Origin: Enterococcaceae bacterium OF42-14pH9A
GTDB lineage: Bacteria; Bacillota; Bacilli; Lactobacillales; Enterococcaceae
Assembly: GCA_027692465.1 (NCBI GenBank)
Contig: JAQEYU010000001.1
Location: 1,559,338-1,623,337, forward strand
Length of the DNA stretch: 64,000 nucleotides
Reading direction: 5' to 3'
Part shown: piece after piece, positions 54,824-63,183 of the stretch
How the letters are laid out: each line of letters opens with the position of its first letter
How positions within the stretch are numbered: position 1 is the first letter of the stretch
Position numbers and translations under genes: made by a program
Notes under the pieces: generated by a model
Databases searched by the model: none
Told to the model about the DNA's origin: nothing
What the model saw: only the letters and a program-made list of their open reading frames with translations

Positions 54824-56071
54824 TTACATTTCCTCACTTTCAAATAGTGCATCGCTATAGTCTTTTCTTTCCTTCAACACTTGCAGCATTCGCCACTCAA
54901 TCGTTCCCTCAGTCAGCAGATAATAGTAGAAACACGGTTTGTCTTGACCGATTCGGTGAATCCGTTTCTTGGATTGTTCAAACAGCTCACTCATATCAGT
55001 AAGTGTGAAGTAGATAATTTTGTTAGCCTTTTGAAGATTTAGTCCCATGGCCCCGGCTTGATATTGGATTAATGACACACTACTTTCCTGTTTTTCGTAT
55101 GCATCAAGGTCTTTAATATCGCCGTTAATAGTGCTCATTGGACGTTTCAGTTCATCACACATCAGCTTGATAGCTTCATAATCTCGTTTGAATTGGTAGA
55201 AAATAATCAAGCGATCATTAGTTGATTCCATAAGATCTTTTAGTTGATCAAGCTTATTTTTGTTAAAAGCTCCAGCTAATTGCCGCAGATACATCTTGGC
55301 ACTTGCTGGGGTATCACCAATCAGCATCTCATCCTCGATCTCAACCATGTGATGTTTAGCAAATTTCTTGTAGATTTTTGGACACTTACATTTCACATTG
55401 ATGTGGTTTTGTAACGGTAAATCGAAAACTTCTTCAGTCTTCATGAAGATTGCGCCGTGTTCTCTCAGCTTCTTCTTCATCCGTTCCGTTCGCTGGTAGC
55501 CAATAATTTTATAGCCGCCATCTAGTTCATCCCATTCGCGAACGGTATACTGTTTCAAAAAGAGATCCTTGCTGATATTCCACCCCAATAGATTCACCTG
55601 TGAGATCAGTTCTTCATATTTTCCCCCTGTCGGTGTACCAGATAGAAGAATCACGTTTTTGGCATGTAACTGTAAGACGAATTTTGAACGATTAGAGCGT
55701 TCGTTTTTAATCATGGACGATTCATCCAACATCAAGGTAAAGTCTCGCAATCTGCTAATTTCAGGCCGTCGCCATACCTTGTCATAGTTCACAATCAGAA
55801 TTGATTCGGGAGGGATAATATCCAGACGTTGCTTATCAAAAACGATGACTTTATACTCTGGATAGAATGTTTCAAAGTGTTCCTTCCAGTCTTCGATTTT
55901 GGACTTCTGACAGATCACCAAGTTAAACGGTGTATTCAGCTCCCAGAGTTTTTCACTACCAACAAAGGTCTTTCCTAGACCCATATCAAGGTAATAAGCC
56001 ACTCGATTTAGCTTGTAGGTTTCATTCAATGCCCGCTCCTGGTGTGGAAATAGATTGACCAAGTCAGACAT
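54824..56071 (-). CDS. SNF2-type DEAD/DEAH helicase
   Basis: 415 residues. Motif I DMGLGKT, Walker B LMLDESS, and the C-terminal SKKRIHRIGQ mark an SNF2-like superfamily 2 translocase, common as the first large gene of the replication operon. The start is the ATG at 56071 overlapping the preceding gene by 8 nt. Confidence 0.92.
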   Translation of the reverse strand: MSDLVNLFPHQERALNETYKLNRVAYYLDMGLGKTFVGSEKLWELNTPFNLVICQKSKIEDWKEHFETFYPEYKVIVFDKQRLDIIPPESILIVNYDKVWRRPEISRLRDFTLMLDESSMIKNERSNRSKFVLQLHAKNVILLSGTPTGGKYEELISQVNLLGWNISKDLFLKQYTVREWDELDGGYKIIGYQRTERMKKKLREHGAIFMKTEEVFDLPLQNHINVKCKCPKIYKKFAKHHMVEIEDEMLIGDTPASAKMYLRQLAGAFNKNKLDQLKDLMESTNDRLIIFYQFKRDYEAIKLMCDELKRPMSTINGDIKDLDAYEKQESSVSLIQYQAGAMGLNLQKANKIIYFTLTDMSELFEQSKKRIHRIGQDKPCFYYYLLTEGTIEWRMLQVLKERKDYSDALFESEEM

Positions 56072-56357
56072 TACTTCGCTTCCCAGCGACATTTCGCAGA
56101 TGAGCGAGTAGCTCGCCCTGTGTGGTCCATGTCGGAAAATAGTTGCTCCCGGACCTGGTCAACGTCGTGATTGGCACAATCCTGTCTCCACGCCGGCTGT
56201 CAATGACGGTGATGAAGCTCCCATCTGACAAGTAGACCCGGTAAAAATCCAGTCCCAATTCGTCGTCGTGCCGGATATGGGACCAGGGTGGCAGCAAATA
56301 ATTGTCCAGGAACTCTTTTCGTTGACTGTCATTCGTTAACACGATTTCTTGATCCAT
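56064..56357 (-). CDS. Early phage protein, unknown function
   Basis: 97 residues from ATG 56357 (AGGAG, 9 nt). A compact beta-type protein (FYRVYLSDGSFITVIDSRRG). Overlaps the helicase start. Not recognised. Confidence 0.6.
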   Translation of the reverse strand: MDQEIVLTNDSQRKEFLDNYLLPPWSHIRHDDELGLDFYRVYLSDGSFITVIDSRRGDRIVPITTLTRSGSNYFPTWTTQGELLAHLRNVAGKRSNV

Positions 56358-56359
56358 CC

Positions 56360-56533
56360 TCACTCACTCCTTCCCGCTCTCTTACCTAATAGATAAGTTC
56401 CAACGATAGCTACTGGCGCCCAGACCAGGGTCAATGCGGCAGACATGGATTCTCTTGCCAGAAATGCAACAATTGTCGAAAAAATACCGACTACGACAAA
56501 CAGTAAAATCCATCCAAACGTGTGATCTTTCAT
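56360..56533 (-). CDS. Two-helix membrane protein
   Basis: 57 residues with two hydrophobic helices (about 7-23 and 32-49) and a basic C-terminus. Its ATG overlaps the previous stop (ATGA) and AAAGGAG lies upstream. Function unknown. Confidence 0.6.
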   Translation of the reverse strand: MKDHTFGWILLFVVVGIFSTIVAFLARESMSAALTLVWAPVAIVGTYLLGKRAGRSE

Positions 56534-56610
56534 TTCTTTCTCCTTTCAGTGATCATTGACACGACCAGCAATAGTGAACCAATTAATGCAGCTCCGATGA
56601 ATATCTTCAT
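56530..56610 (-). CDS. Single-helix membrane peptide
   Basis: 26 residues: MKIFIGAALIGSLLLVVSM followed by TERRKK-type charged end. Too short for routine calling, but it overlaps genes on both sides. Supported by context only. Confidence 0.4.
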   Translation of the reverse strand: MKIFIGAALIGSLLLVVSMITERRKK

Positions 56611-56840
56611 TCTTCTAACCTCGACACAAACCGATAGAGGGCAATGCTGCTGAATTTCCAATCATCCCCAATTCGGACACCTGGAATTACTCCCGCCGCG
56701 GCTTGTTTGAACAATGTTGGCTTGCTGATAGTCAAATACTCCGAAGCCTGATTTGAGTCCCAAACCTCGTTTTTAATTTCGTTTTCTGCCAGCAAAACTT
56801 TGAGATCATCCAAGCTGAGTAAAGCTAGATTCGTTGGCAT
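56607..56840 (-). CDS. Excisionase/MerR-like DNA-binding protein
   Basis: 77 residues with a near-perfect AGGAGGTG site. It has the helix-turn-helix of Xis-type proteins: WDSNQASEYLTISKPTLFKQAAAG followed by the wing VRIGDDWKFSS. Could serve as excisionase or early regulator. Confidence 0.75.
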   Translation of the reverse strand: MPTNLALLSLDDLKVLLAENEIKNEVWDSNQASEYLTISKPTLFKQAAAGVIPGVRIGDDWKFSSIALYRFVSRLEE

Positions 56841-56850
56841 AAAGCACCTC

Positions 56851-57033
56851 CTACCGAATTGTGTATTTTGAAATAATATTTGTGATCTGTTCCCAATGGT
56901 CATCTGGATTTTTCAAAATTTTTCTCAGATACTGCTCACTGATATTCATCGCACTGGCAACGTCCGGAATGCTCCAACCCTTACTGTCGAAATGCGCCAT
57001 GATTTTTTTTGCCGTTTCTTGAGCATTTGCCAT
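56851..57033 (-). CDS. Cro-like helix-turn-helix protein
   Basis: 60 residues from ATG 57033. Helix-turn-helix in WSIPDVASAMNISEQYLRKIL. First minus-strand DNA-binding gene past the switch; a Cro-type role is plausible. Confidence 0.6.
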   Translation of the reverse strand: MANAQETAKKIMAHFDSKGWSIPDVASAMNISEQYLRKILKNPDDHWEQITNIISKYTIR

Positions 57034-57133
57034 CACACTTCCTCCTTTCAAACTTTGATAATGTAACTTGTACTGTTATATACTCTCCTTATCGGCTAGT
57101 GGTCAGCTGAAATACTGATAAGGAGGTGGAAAT

Positions 57134-57439
57134 ATGAAACTTACTGATGAAGAACTCTTAGAATTTGAGTCGCTTTCAGAGGAACAAAAAGCTACAATCA
57201 TCACTTGGTGTGAGAACCTATCAAAAATCAAATCGTTTAACTTTAATCACACCTCGTATGGCTTAAAGCATCTTTTCGAAAATGAAACTTTTGGTTTCTA
57301 TATAACCAACGGGGCTTTCAAAAAAGCGATGCTTGAAGCTGGGTTTAAACACACTTCAAAAAATGGATCGATCAATTGGAATTTCAATGTTTCTGAAAAA
57401 TCACTCAAAACTATTCGAACGGCTCAACGGAATAGTTAA
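57134..57439 (+). CDS. Phage protein of unknown function (plus strand in early region)
   Basis: 101 residues, strong AAGGAGG. Composed of an acidic helix (MKLTDEELLEFESLSEEQK) and a beta-type second half (SYGLKHLFENETFGFYITNG). Opposite to the early operon and overlaps the end of the gene at 57401 by 39 nt. A similar small protein occurs in the lysogeny region of other phages of this group, to my memory; role unknown. Confidence 0.55.
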   Translation: MKLTDEELLEFESLSEEQKATIITWCENLSKIKSFNFNHTSYGLKHLFENETFGFYITNGAFKKAMLEAGFKHTSKNGSINWNFNVSEKSLKTIRTAQRNS

Positions 57440-57622
57440 ATCAATACGCTCGCATTCCCATTCTTCAAAAGCTGTGATCCCATTTTCTTTAAGGAACTGC
57501 ACTAATGTTGATTTTCCTGTAGGACCTTGGGATCCAGTAACTAGAATGGGCTTGTTTTTTCTTACTGCACTGTTGATCTGATCTTTTTGATCATCTGATA
57601 AAAATGACGGTAAAGCGTTCAT
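57401..57622 (-). CDS. Mini P-loop protein next to the switch
   Basis: 73 residues: SFLSDDQKDQINSAVRKN, a P-loop VTGSQGPTGKST, and a short tail. It is the first leftward gene from the switch with AGGAGGAGG before its ATG. The size is only that of a P-loop beta-alpha-beta unit; no Walker B is present. Convergent overlap with 57134-57439. Confidence 0.6.
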   Translation of the reverse strand: MNALPSFLSDDQKDQINSAVRKNKPILVTGSQGPTGKSTLVQFLKENGITAFEEWECERIDLTIPLSRSNSFE

Positions 57623-57690
57623 GATGCCTCCTCCTTTCTTCTATATTCGAAACAAGTTCGACAACATTTTTCTAAACTTCGTTGACTAAA

Positions 57691-57707
57691 TTAACATACA
57701 ATGTTAA
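57691..57707. promoter_or_regulatory. Switch operator O1
   Basis: Perfect palindrome TTAACATACAATGTTAA (7+3+7), probably a CI/Cro site in the leader of the leftward operon. Confidence 0.65.
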
Positions 57708-57806
57708 AATCAGAGCATAGTTAAATAAGACATCAAAAACACTGTTAAATAGCTTTCTTGGCGGTCAGCTTACTTTTGTCAGTTGTATTTTTTATTGTCT
57801 TTTTTG

Positions 57807-57881
57807 TTGCCGAACTTGTTTACAAGAATTATATTAACATCAGTTGTTAAAATAATCAACTGTTTTAACAATTTGTGTTAA
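57807..57881. promoter_or_regulatory. Overlapping opposed promoters and operators O2 and O3
   Basis: Rightward cI promoter: TTGCCG (57807-57812), 17 nt, TATATT (57830-57835). Leftward early promoter: TTGATT (minus, 57859-57854), 17 nt, TAATAT (57836-57831). The two -10 boxes overlap, so they exclude each other. Operators TTAACATCAGTTGTTAA (57834-57850) and TTAACAATTTGTGTTAA (57865-57881) cover the leftward promoter. Confidence 0.65.
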
Positions 57882-57912
57882 ATATTTTTTCTTGAACGAA
57901 AGGAATACTGAT

Positions 57913-58281
57913 ATGACAACGTTTGAGAGAATACGAGAATTAGCTAAAAAACAAGGTAAATCATTGAACAAAGTTGAAGAGGAGTTAGGTTACGGAAGAA
58001 ATGTTCTGTATCGACTGAAGAATACCGATCCTTCTTCAGAACGCTTAAAGGAGATTGCCGATTACTTTCAGGTTTCTACAGACTACCTTTTAGGTAGAAC
58101 AGATAATCCATCAGTACCAAGTGAAGATTCAAATAAGTCTATGGCTAAACAAGTCATGATGCGTATGAATACTACTGGGATTTCCCAGGAAGATCTTGAA
58201 GATATTGAACAAGAAATGGAAACTTTCTTCAAGTGGCGCTTAGAACAAATCAGACAAGAACGAGAACAAGGTGGCAAGTGA
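57913..58281 (+). CDS. CI-type repressor without protease domain
   Basis: 122 residues. XRE helix-turn-helix in the N-terminal half (SLNKVEEELGYGRNVLYRLKN, with YFQVSTDYLLGRTDN) and a helical C-terminus, but no LexA-like Ser/Lys protease part. The start ATG 57913 has AAAGGA 8 nt upstream. It pairs with the ImmA-like gene as in ICEBs1 ImmR/ImmA. Confidence 0.87.
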   Translation: MTTFERIRELAKKQGKSLNKVEEELGYGRNVLYRLKNTDPSSERLKEIADYFQVSTDYLLGRTDNPSVPSEDSNKSMAKQVMMRMNTTGISQEDLEDIEQEMETFFKWRLEQIRQEREQGGK

Positions 58282-58282
58282 T

Positions 58283-58957
58283 ATGTCAGATGCTGTGGAT
58301 GAGTACTTACATTTTTCTCAAGTGATTAATTCAGAACTTGCATTGATGATGATGGATAGCGGGATGAATTCTGAAAACTATAATCGACAAATCGTTTGGT
58401 CTCAGATAGTGAGTCAAGGAATACAAATCCGTGGATATCGGTTCCCCGGAAAAGCTCGTAGCGTAATTTCTGGCATGATTATCAAAGACGAGCTCGAAAC
58501 GACTTTAACCTACAATCTAGCGATGCCGGTCAATCACCAGAATTTTACCATTTCACATGAAATGACTCATTTTTTACATCATCTGAAATCAGGTGTAGGA
58601 ATGTTTTCTGACACGAAAGACTGTCTCGAATATAGTCCAGTAGAAATGATTAAGGAGTTTCAGGCAAATATTGGCGCATCTGCCATTCTAATGCCTGATG
58701 CAGTACTAATTGCGGAACTAAAAAAAGGAACCGCTCCGGTCCATCTTTCTAAAAAGTATGGAATATCAGAAGCGGCTCTATATATGCGATTAGCCCAAAC
58801 TATGCACACGCAAATCGGGTCATCTTGGGATCTATCCAGAAAGTCAGCTTCCAGGATGGTAAATACTAATGCGACAGGATCACTTCGAACACTTGGATTT
58901 AACTGGGAGAAGATTGCTATGTATGCTGATCCTTTTTATGAACTATTGGCAATATAA
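58283..58957 (+). CDS. ImmA/IrrE-type metallopeptidase (anti-repressor)
   Basis: 224 residues with the zinc motif HEMTHFLHH (HExxH, about residue 95) and a downstream helix containing EFQANIGASAILMP. In the ImmR/ImmA system this protease cleaves the repressor upon induction. Starts one base after the repressor stop, AAGGTGG upstream. Confidence 0.88.
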   Translation: MSDAVDEYLHFSQVINSELALMMMDSGMNSENYNRQIVWSQIVSQGIQIRGYRFPGKARSVISGMIIKDELETTLTYNLAMPVNHQNFTISHEMTHFLHHLKSGVGMFSDTKDCLEYSPVEMIKEFQANIGASAILMPDAVLIAELKKGTAPVHLSKKYGISEAALYMRLAQTMHTQIGSSWDLSRKSASRMVNTNATGSLRTLGFNWEKIAMYADPFYELLAI

Positions 58958-59044
58958 AAAAGCCGGTGCTGCGAACACCGACTATGAACCTCATTCCTGA
59001 GATCACACATCAAAAGTATATCAGAGAGATGGGGCTGTGTAAAA

Positions 59045-59404
59045 ATGATTAAAAGAGTGATTCTTTCAAGCTTGTTGTGTGTAGCATTATTTTTAGTTGC
59101 GTGTGGAAATGAGAAAGCTACAGAGACCAAGGAGAATCTTTTAGACGATTACACTTCTTATGCAATTGAAAACTCATTGCCTACGAAAGACATAACAAAG
59201 GTTGAACGTACTGGAGAAAAATTGACTTTTGAGTTTACCTATAGAGGGCAATTTGGTGAATTTATACAGACACTTCGAGATGCTAATGCGGTAGACAAAC
59301 GATTAAAGACATATTTTACAGATAAAAAAGTAAAAACTGTTGACCTTAAAAGTGATGTTGGAAGTATGATGTTAAGTTCGGATTATGATGTTGATTTTGA
59401 ATAA
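59045..59404 (+). CDS. Lipoprotein in the lysogeny module (possible superinfection exclusion)
   Basis: 119 residues: signal peptide and lipobox LVAC, Cys at about 20, then an Asp/Glu/Lys-rich soluble part without known domain. It lies between ImmA and integrase, the very place of ltp of phage TP-J34, a lipoprotein blocking superinfection. It has hairpins on both sides and is likely expressed in the lysogen. Function by position only. Confidence 0.7.
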   Translation: MIKRVILSSLLCVALFLVACGNEKATETKENLLDDYTSYAIENSLPTKDITKVERTGEKLTFEFTYRGQFGEFIQTLRDANAVDKRLKTYFTDKKVKTVDLKSDVGSMMLSSDYDVDFE

Positions 59405-59411
59405 ATAAAAA

Positions 59412-59450
59412 AGACGCGATCTCTACCCCAGCAAGAGTTAGATCGCGTCT
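59412..59450. terminator. Hairpin between lipoprotein and integrase
   Basis: Perfect 11-bp stem AGACGCGATCT/AGATCGCGTCT with a 17-nt loop and A-rich 5' flank (T run on the minus strand). Confidence 0.65.
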
Positions 59451-59516
59451 GACAAATCAAAAACCTATACAATAGGCTTCTTTGTTTATTGTATCAGAAC
59501 GAAAGGAACGATACAA

Positions 59517-60797
59517 ATGGCTAATGATTTGATAGGCTCCATTGAAAAACGTGGCGATAAATACCGTCTCCGAGTGACGGTTGGATACAATGAGGAAGGC
59601 AATCCAATCCGGAAGTCAAAGCTTGTTGCAGTTTCCAACGATCGTAAAGCCTATGCTGAATTAGATAAATGGATACAAGAGCTTGAAAAAAATGGCTACA
59701 AAGATTTCACAACAGTTACTTTTAAGTACTTCTATGAGAACCATTGGAAAAAAGATGCTGCGCAACAATTAGAACCGAGAGCGTTTGGCGATTACAAGGA
59801 TACTATTGAAAAGCGATTGCTTCCTAAGTTGGGCAAGAAACGACTCATTGAAATTAAGCCACACATGATCCAAGAGCTTATAAACAATGCAAAACGACTT
59901 GATGGTAAGGATACCGACCTATCCTACTACACTAAGAAAAAGATCCTCAACGTGGCCAGCAGCGTGTTCAATTTGGCAGTAGTCGGTTATCGAATGATTG
60001 AAAGCAATCCAGTCAAGGATGTTCGTATCCGGAAAAGCAAGACCGAGAAGAAAAAGATACATGAACCTTATTCGCTGACAGAGATTAACTTATTACTCGA
60101 AAAAGCGAATCAAGAGCATGTACCACTCGACACAAAAGCGCTGATCCTTACAGCTTTCATCACGGGCGCCAGAGAAGGGGAACTTGCCGCTTTTGAAGTG
60201 TCAGATATAGATTTCACCAGTAAGAAGATAACTTTTCACCAGCGCATCACGAAGCGCTTAAACGATGACACAAAAAAATGGGAATATTACCTGGCTGAAG
60301 GGACCAAGACGGGGCTGTCGGTTTCCCTATCTGTGCCGGACGACTATCTTCAGATGATGTGGCAGTTTATTCAAAAGAAGAAAGCAAAACAAAAGAAGCT
60401 TGGTGTCAGTCCTGATCACAACTTCATTTTTGGACATGTAGATGGTTCATTCAGCTTACCAACCTCGCTTTATCGGAAGTGGCGTAGATTTTGCCAAGAG
60501 GAAAATCTCAGGTTCATACGTTTTCACGATCTCCGGCATACTACGGCATCATTTTTGATCTCAGATCCAGATATTCCTATAAAAGTTATCCAGGAACGAT
60601 TGGGTCATAAGGACTATCGAACCACGGTTAATATGTATGCATCAGCATTGGAAGAATCTGACAGAATGGCAGCAGATGCATTCAGTAAAATAACGAGTTC
60701 CGTGGGGCAGGGATTGGGGCAGACGACCGATAAAAACCAGAAAACATTGAAAAATACGGACGGAAAAGTTGTTGATATTGCTCGGTTTTTATCATAA
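59517..60797 (+). CDS. int: Tyrosine-type site-specific integrase
   Basis: 426 residues. N-terminal arm-binding domain (GDKYRLRVTVGYNEEGN), core-binding SAM-like domain, and catalytic domain with Arg in GAREGELAAFE, HDLRHTTAS and LGHKDYRTTVNMYASA supplying the H-x-x-R, H and Tyr. It abuts attR (18 nt away), and catalyses integration into tRNA-Thr. Confidence 0.95.
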   Translation: MANDLIGSIEKRGDKYRLRVTVGYNEEGNPIRKSKLVAVSNDRKAYAELDKWIQELEKNGYKDFTTVTFKYFYENHWKKDAAQQLEPRAFGDYKDTIEKRLLPKLGKKRLIEIKPHMIQELINNAKRLDGKDTDLSYYTKKKILNVASSVFNLAVVGYRMIESNPVKDVRIRKSKTEKKKIHEPYSLTEINLLLEKANQEHVPLDTKALILTAFITGAREGELAAFEVSDIDFTSKKITFHQRITKRLNDDTKKWEYYLAEGTKTGLSVSLSVPDDYLQMMWQFIQKKKAKQKKLGVSPDHNFIFGHVDGSFSLPTSLYRKWRRFCQEENLRFIRFHDLRHTTASFLISDPDIPIKVIQERLGHKDYRTTVNMYASALEESDRMAADAFSKITSSVGQGLGQTTDKNQKTLKNTDGKVVDIARFLS

Positions 60798-60814
60798 ATA
60801 ACACGATTTTCCCA

Positions 60815-60895
60815 ACTCGTAACGCGTAGGTCGTAGGTTCGATCCCTATAGTCGGCATAGCGGAAACCCTTTGAAAATCAAGGGTTTCTTTTTTT
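60815..60895 (+). repeat. attR core, 81-bp direct repeat
   Basis: Identical to 26083-26163. Holds the 3' 43 nt of tRNA-Thr plus its terminator, without the 5' half, so it is not a functional tRNA. Confidence 0.95.
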
Positions 60896-61017
60896 GCTCG
60901 TTTTTCGAAAAAAGGGAGTTTGAAGAAAAGCTAAAGCTGTCGCCACGTTAAAAATGATTCTCTGAAATTTTTCACAAAGTGTGCTATAATGGATTACATA
61001 AAGGGAGGTTTTTTATT

Positions 61018-61254
61018 GTGGCTACTTTTGGAAAATTTGATGCAACAGTCGTCCCGTCGGATCTCGGTAAGAAGTTCAAGCCCGAGACACATGTGAAATT
61101 TTTGATCTACGGCCAACCGCAAACCGGAATTGTCACCAAGCAGCTGAAAAATTCGGCAGTGGTGGAGCTGGATCAGACTCCTGAAAACCAACAGCTGATG
61201 GTCCAAAGTAATGGTGTGATGATCATCAACTATAAAAAAATGCAGAAAGTCTGA
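61018..61254 (+). CDS. Small conserved protein, unknown function
   Basis: 78 residues from GTG after GGGAGG. A TATAAT lies at 60985-60990. The compact beta-rich sequence (VKFLIYGQPQTGIVTKQLKNSAVVELD) resembles small DUF2187-like proteins of Firmicutes; the family call is tentative. First gene after the prophage. Confidence 0.6.
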   Translation: MATFGKFDATVVPSDLGKKFKPETHVKFLIYGQPQTGIVTKQLKNSAVVELDQTPENQQLMVQSNGVMIINYKKMQKV

Positions 61255-61584
61255 AAAGGCTGTTTATGTTTATAGTGAGACAAGAAGTCGTTGCCGGTCA
61301 GCGGCTTTTTTGTTGCCTTTGTCACCTTGATGTCAGATCTGTCAAAAGTTTGCGACTGTCATCCGTCGATGTTTGATTGAAGGACTGGTCGGACCGGGAC
61401 TTTTTGCCGGGTTTTCTTAAGTTTTTTTACTGTTCGCCGGGACCGGACTTTCTTTTCACGACGAAACCCTCTATAATGATTCAGTGTATCTGAAAACCCG
61501 CGGAATCAGGCGGCTGCAGTCCCGTCTGCTGAGCTGCCGGGTGTTTTCGGAGTTGAACAAATAGTCGGAGAAAAGAGTGACTTG
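61255..61584. other. Spacer before rodA
   Basis: 330 nt without a gene. A GCCG...CGGC/TTTTTT terminator follows the small gene (near 61289-61318). A TATAAT at 61472-61477 preceded by weak TTTCTT gives the probable rodA promoter. Confidence 0.45.
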
Positions 61585-62787
61585 ATGGAGAACAGACTTT
61601 CCCAAAAGAATGATCGGGCTTTGCGTGACAGCCGTATCGACTACGGTGTCATCCTACCCGTTTTTTTATTGTGTATGATCGGCTTGATTTCCCTGTATTC
61701 GGCTTTATCCCATGATCCCAGCGGCCGCTCAGTCGTCCGGGGTGTCTTGATGCAGAGTTTGTGGTATGGTGTCGGTACAATCGCTATTATTGTTATCATG
61801 CAGATGAAATCCAAGTGGCTGTGGAAGCTGACCCCTGTTATTTATGGACTGGGGTTGGCGGTGATGGCCGCCCTGCTGAAATTTCACGACAAGCAGCTGG
61901 CCATCGAGACCGGTTCGAAAAACTGGTTTCGGGTCAGCGCCAATCTGACGTTTCAGCCTTCCGAGTTGATGAAGATTGCCTATATTATGATGATGGCCCT
62001 GGTGGTGACGTCCCATAATGTCAAACACAAAGAACGGACTTTGAATTCCGACTGGCTTTTGATCGGGAAGATGCTGCTGGTGACATTGCCGACAGTCGGT
62101 CTGGTCATCGCCCAAAAGGATTTGGGGACAATGCTGGTGTTTCTGGCGATCTTCGGCGGTGTCTTTTTGATGTCGGGGATCAGTTGGCGGATTATTTTAC
62201 CGGCAGTGGCAATTGCCGTGATTATCGGCGGCGGCTTGATCTTTTTAGTGATGACAGATTTTGGTCGTGAGTTGTTGTCTCATGTGGGTTTCCATCAGTA
62301 CCAGTTCAAACGAATCGATTCCTGGTTGAATCCCTTTCATGATATCCAAGGCTCCTCGATGCAGCAGGCGTATGGGATGATGGCAGTCGGCTCCGGTGAG
62401 ATGTTCGGAAAAGGCTTCAATGTTTCCGATATTTACGTTCCGGTGCGGGAATCTGATATGATTTTTACAATGATTGGTGAAATGTTCGGTTTCGTGGGCA
62501 GTGCTTTTGTGATCCTGGTGTATTTTGTTTTGATCTATCAGATGGTGAAGGTCTGCTTTGACACCAACAATGAATTTTATACTTACATTTCCGTGGGGAT
62601 CATCATGATGATTTTGTTCCACGTTTTCGAAAATATCGGCGCCAATATCGGGCTTTTGCCGTTGACCGGGATCCCACTGCCTTTTATCAGCCAGGGGGGC
62701 TCGTCGATCTTGTGTAATATGATCGGGATCGGGCTGATCTTGTCGATGCGCTATCAGGCAGGTGCGCCTAAGGAAAGCCTGTCATAA
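61585..62787 (+). CDS. rodA: RodA/FtsW-type SEDS peptidoglycan polymerase
   Basis: 400 residues, about ten membrane segments. SEDS features are plain: NWFRVSANLTFQPSELMK, AQKDLGTMLV, RIDSWLNPFHDIQGSSMQQAYGMMAVGSGEMFGKGF and LPLTGIPLPFISQGGSS. It polymerises glycan strands together with a class B PBP; rod-type is favoured by resemblance, though an FtsW-like role is not excluded. ATG 61585 follows GGAGAAAAGAGTG. Confidence 0.9.
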   Translation: MENRLSQKNDRALRDSRIDYGVILPVFLLCMIGLISLYSALSHDPSGRSVVRGVLMQSLWYGVGTIAIIVIMQMKSKWLWKLTPVIYGLGLAVMAALLKFHDKQLAIETGSKNWFRVSANLTFQPSELMKIAYIMMMALVVTSHNVKHKERTLNSDWLLIGKMLLVTLPTVGLVIAQKDLGTMLVFLAIFGGVFLMSGISWRIILPAVAIAVIIGGGLIFLVMTDFGRELLSHVGFHQYQFKRIDSWLNPFHDIQGSSMQQAYGMMAVGSGEMFGKGFNVSDIYVPVRESDMIFTMIGEMFGFVGSAFVILVYFVLIYQMVKVCFDTNNEFYTYISVGIIMMILFHVFENIGANIGLLPLTGIPLPFISQGGSSILCNMIGIGLILSMRYQAGAPKESLS

Positions 62788-62824
62788 AAAACGGTTGTCT
62801 CAGCCGTGAACACAGGAGGATAAA

Positions 62825-63181
62825 ATGTACACATTGTATTGGTACCCGAAGTGCGGTACATGTAAGAAGGCCAAAGCCTGGCTGGATTCGCAAAAGGTCG
62901 CAGTGGAAACCAGCGACATGATCCAAAATCCTCCCAGTGCCGCTCAGTTGTCCAAATGGATGACCGAAAGCGGCTTGCCGATCCGGCGTTTTTTCAACAC
63001 CAGCGGGATGAAGTATCGAGAGTTGGGATTGAAAGACCGCGTACCCAATCTGACACAAGCTGAGGCATGTGCATTGTTAGCGACGGACGGTATGCTGATC
63101 AAGCGTCCGATTTTAGTAAAAGACGGTCACTTTTTGGCTGTCGGTTTTAAAGAAACAGATTACAAAGGAGCAGTCGATTAA
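62825..63181 (+). CDS. ArsC/Spx-family thioredoxin-fold protein
   Basis: 118 residues with the redox pair CGTC (Cys 10 and 13) in WYPKCGTCKKAK and the RPILVKDGHFLAVGF motif of the ArsC/Spx family. The two cysteines fit a glutaredoxin-like reductase; it lacks the alpha-subunit-binding context of true Spx as far as can be judged. Adjacent to the GcvH-like gene with a 2-nt gap. Confidence 0.85.
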   Translation: MYTLYWYPKCGTCKKAKAWLDSQKVAVETSDMIQNPPSAAQLSKWMTESGLPIRRFFNTSGMKYRELGLKDRVPNLTQAEACALLATDGMLIKRPILVKDGHFLAVGFKETDYKGAVD

Positions 63182-63183
63182 TC

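Larger units (their letters stand above)
26083..60895. mobile_element. Complete temperate siphophage prophage, about 34.7 kb
   Basis: Bounded by the 81-bp att repeats. Integrase is next to attR and lysis genes next to attL, the usual order for a tRNA-integrated siphovirus. All modules are present: lysogeny, early control, replication, packaging with HNH, head, tail, baseplate, lysis. One gene (methyltransferase, 49033) is clearly truncated; the structural and lysis genes look intact, so it may be inducible. Base composition is visibly lower in G+C than the flanks. Confidence 0.95.

Noticed and set aside
56530..56610. Toxin-like membrane peptide (type I toxin)
   Set aside because: It is embedded in an overlapping operon with no antisense RNA promoter seen; kept only as a small membrane peptide.
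60815..60857. Second tRNA-Thr at attR
   Set aside because: Only the 3' 43 nt are present; no acceptor 5' strand or D arm.
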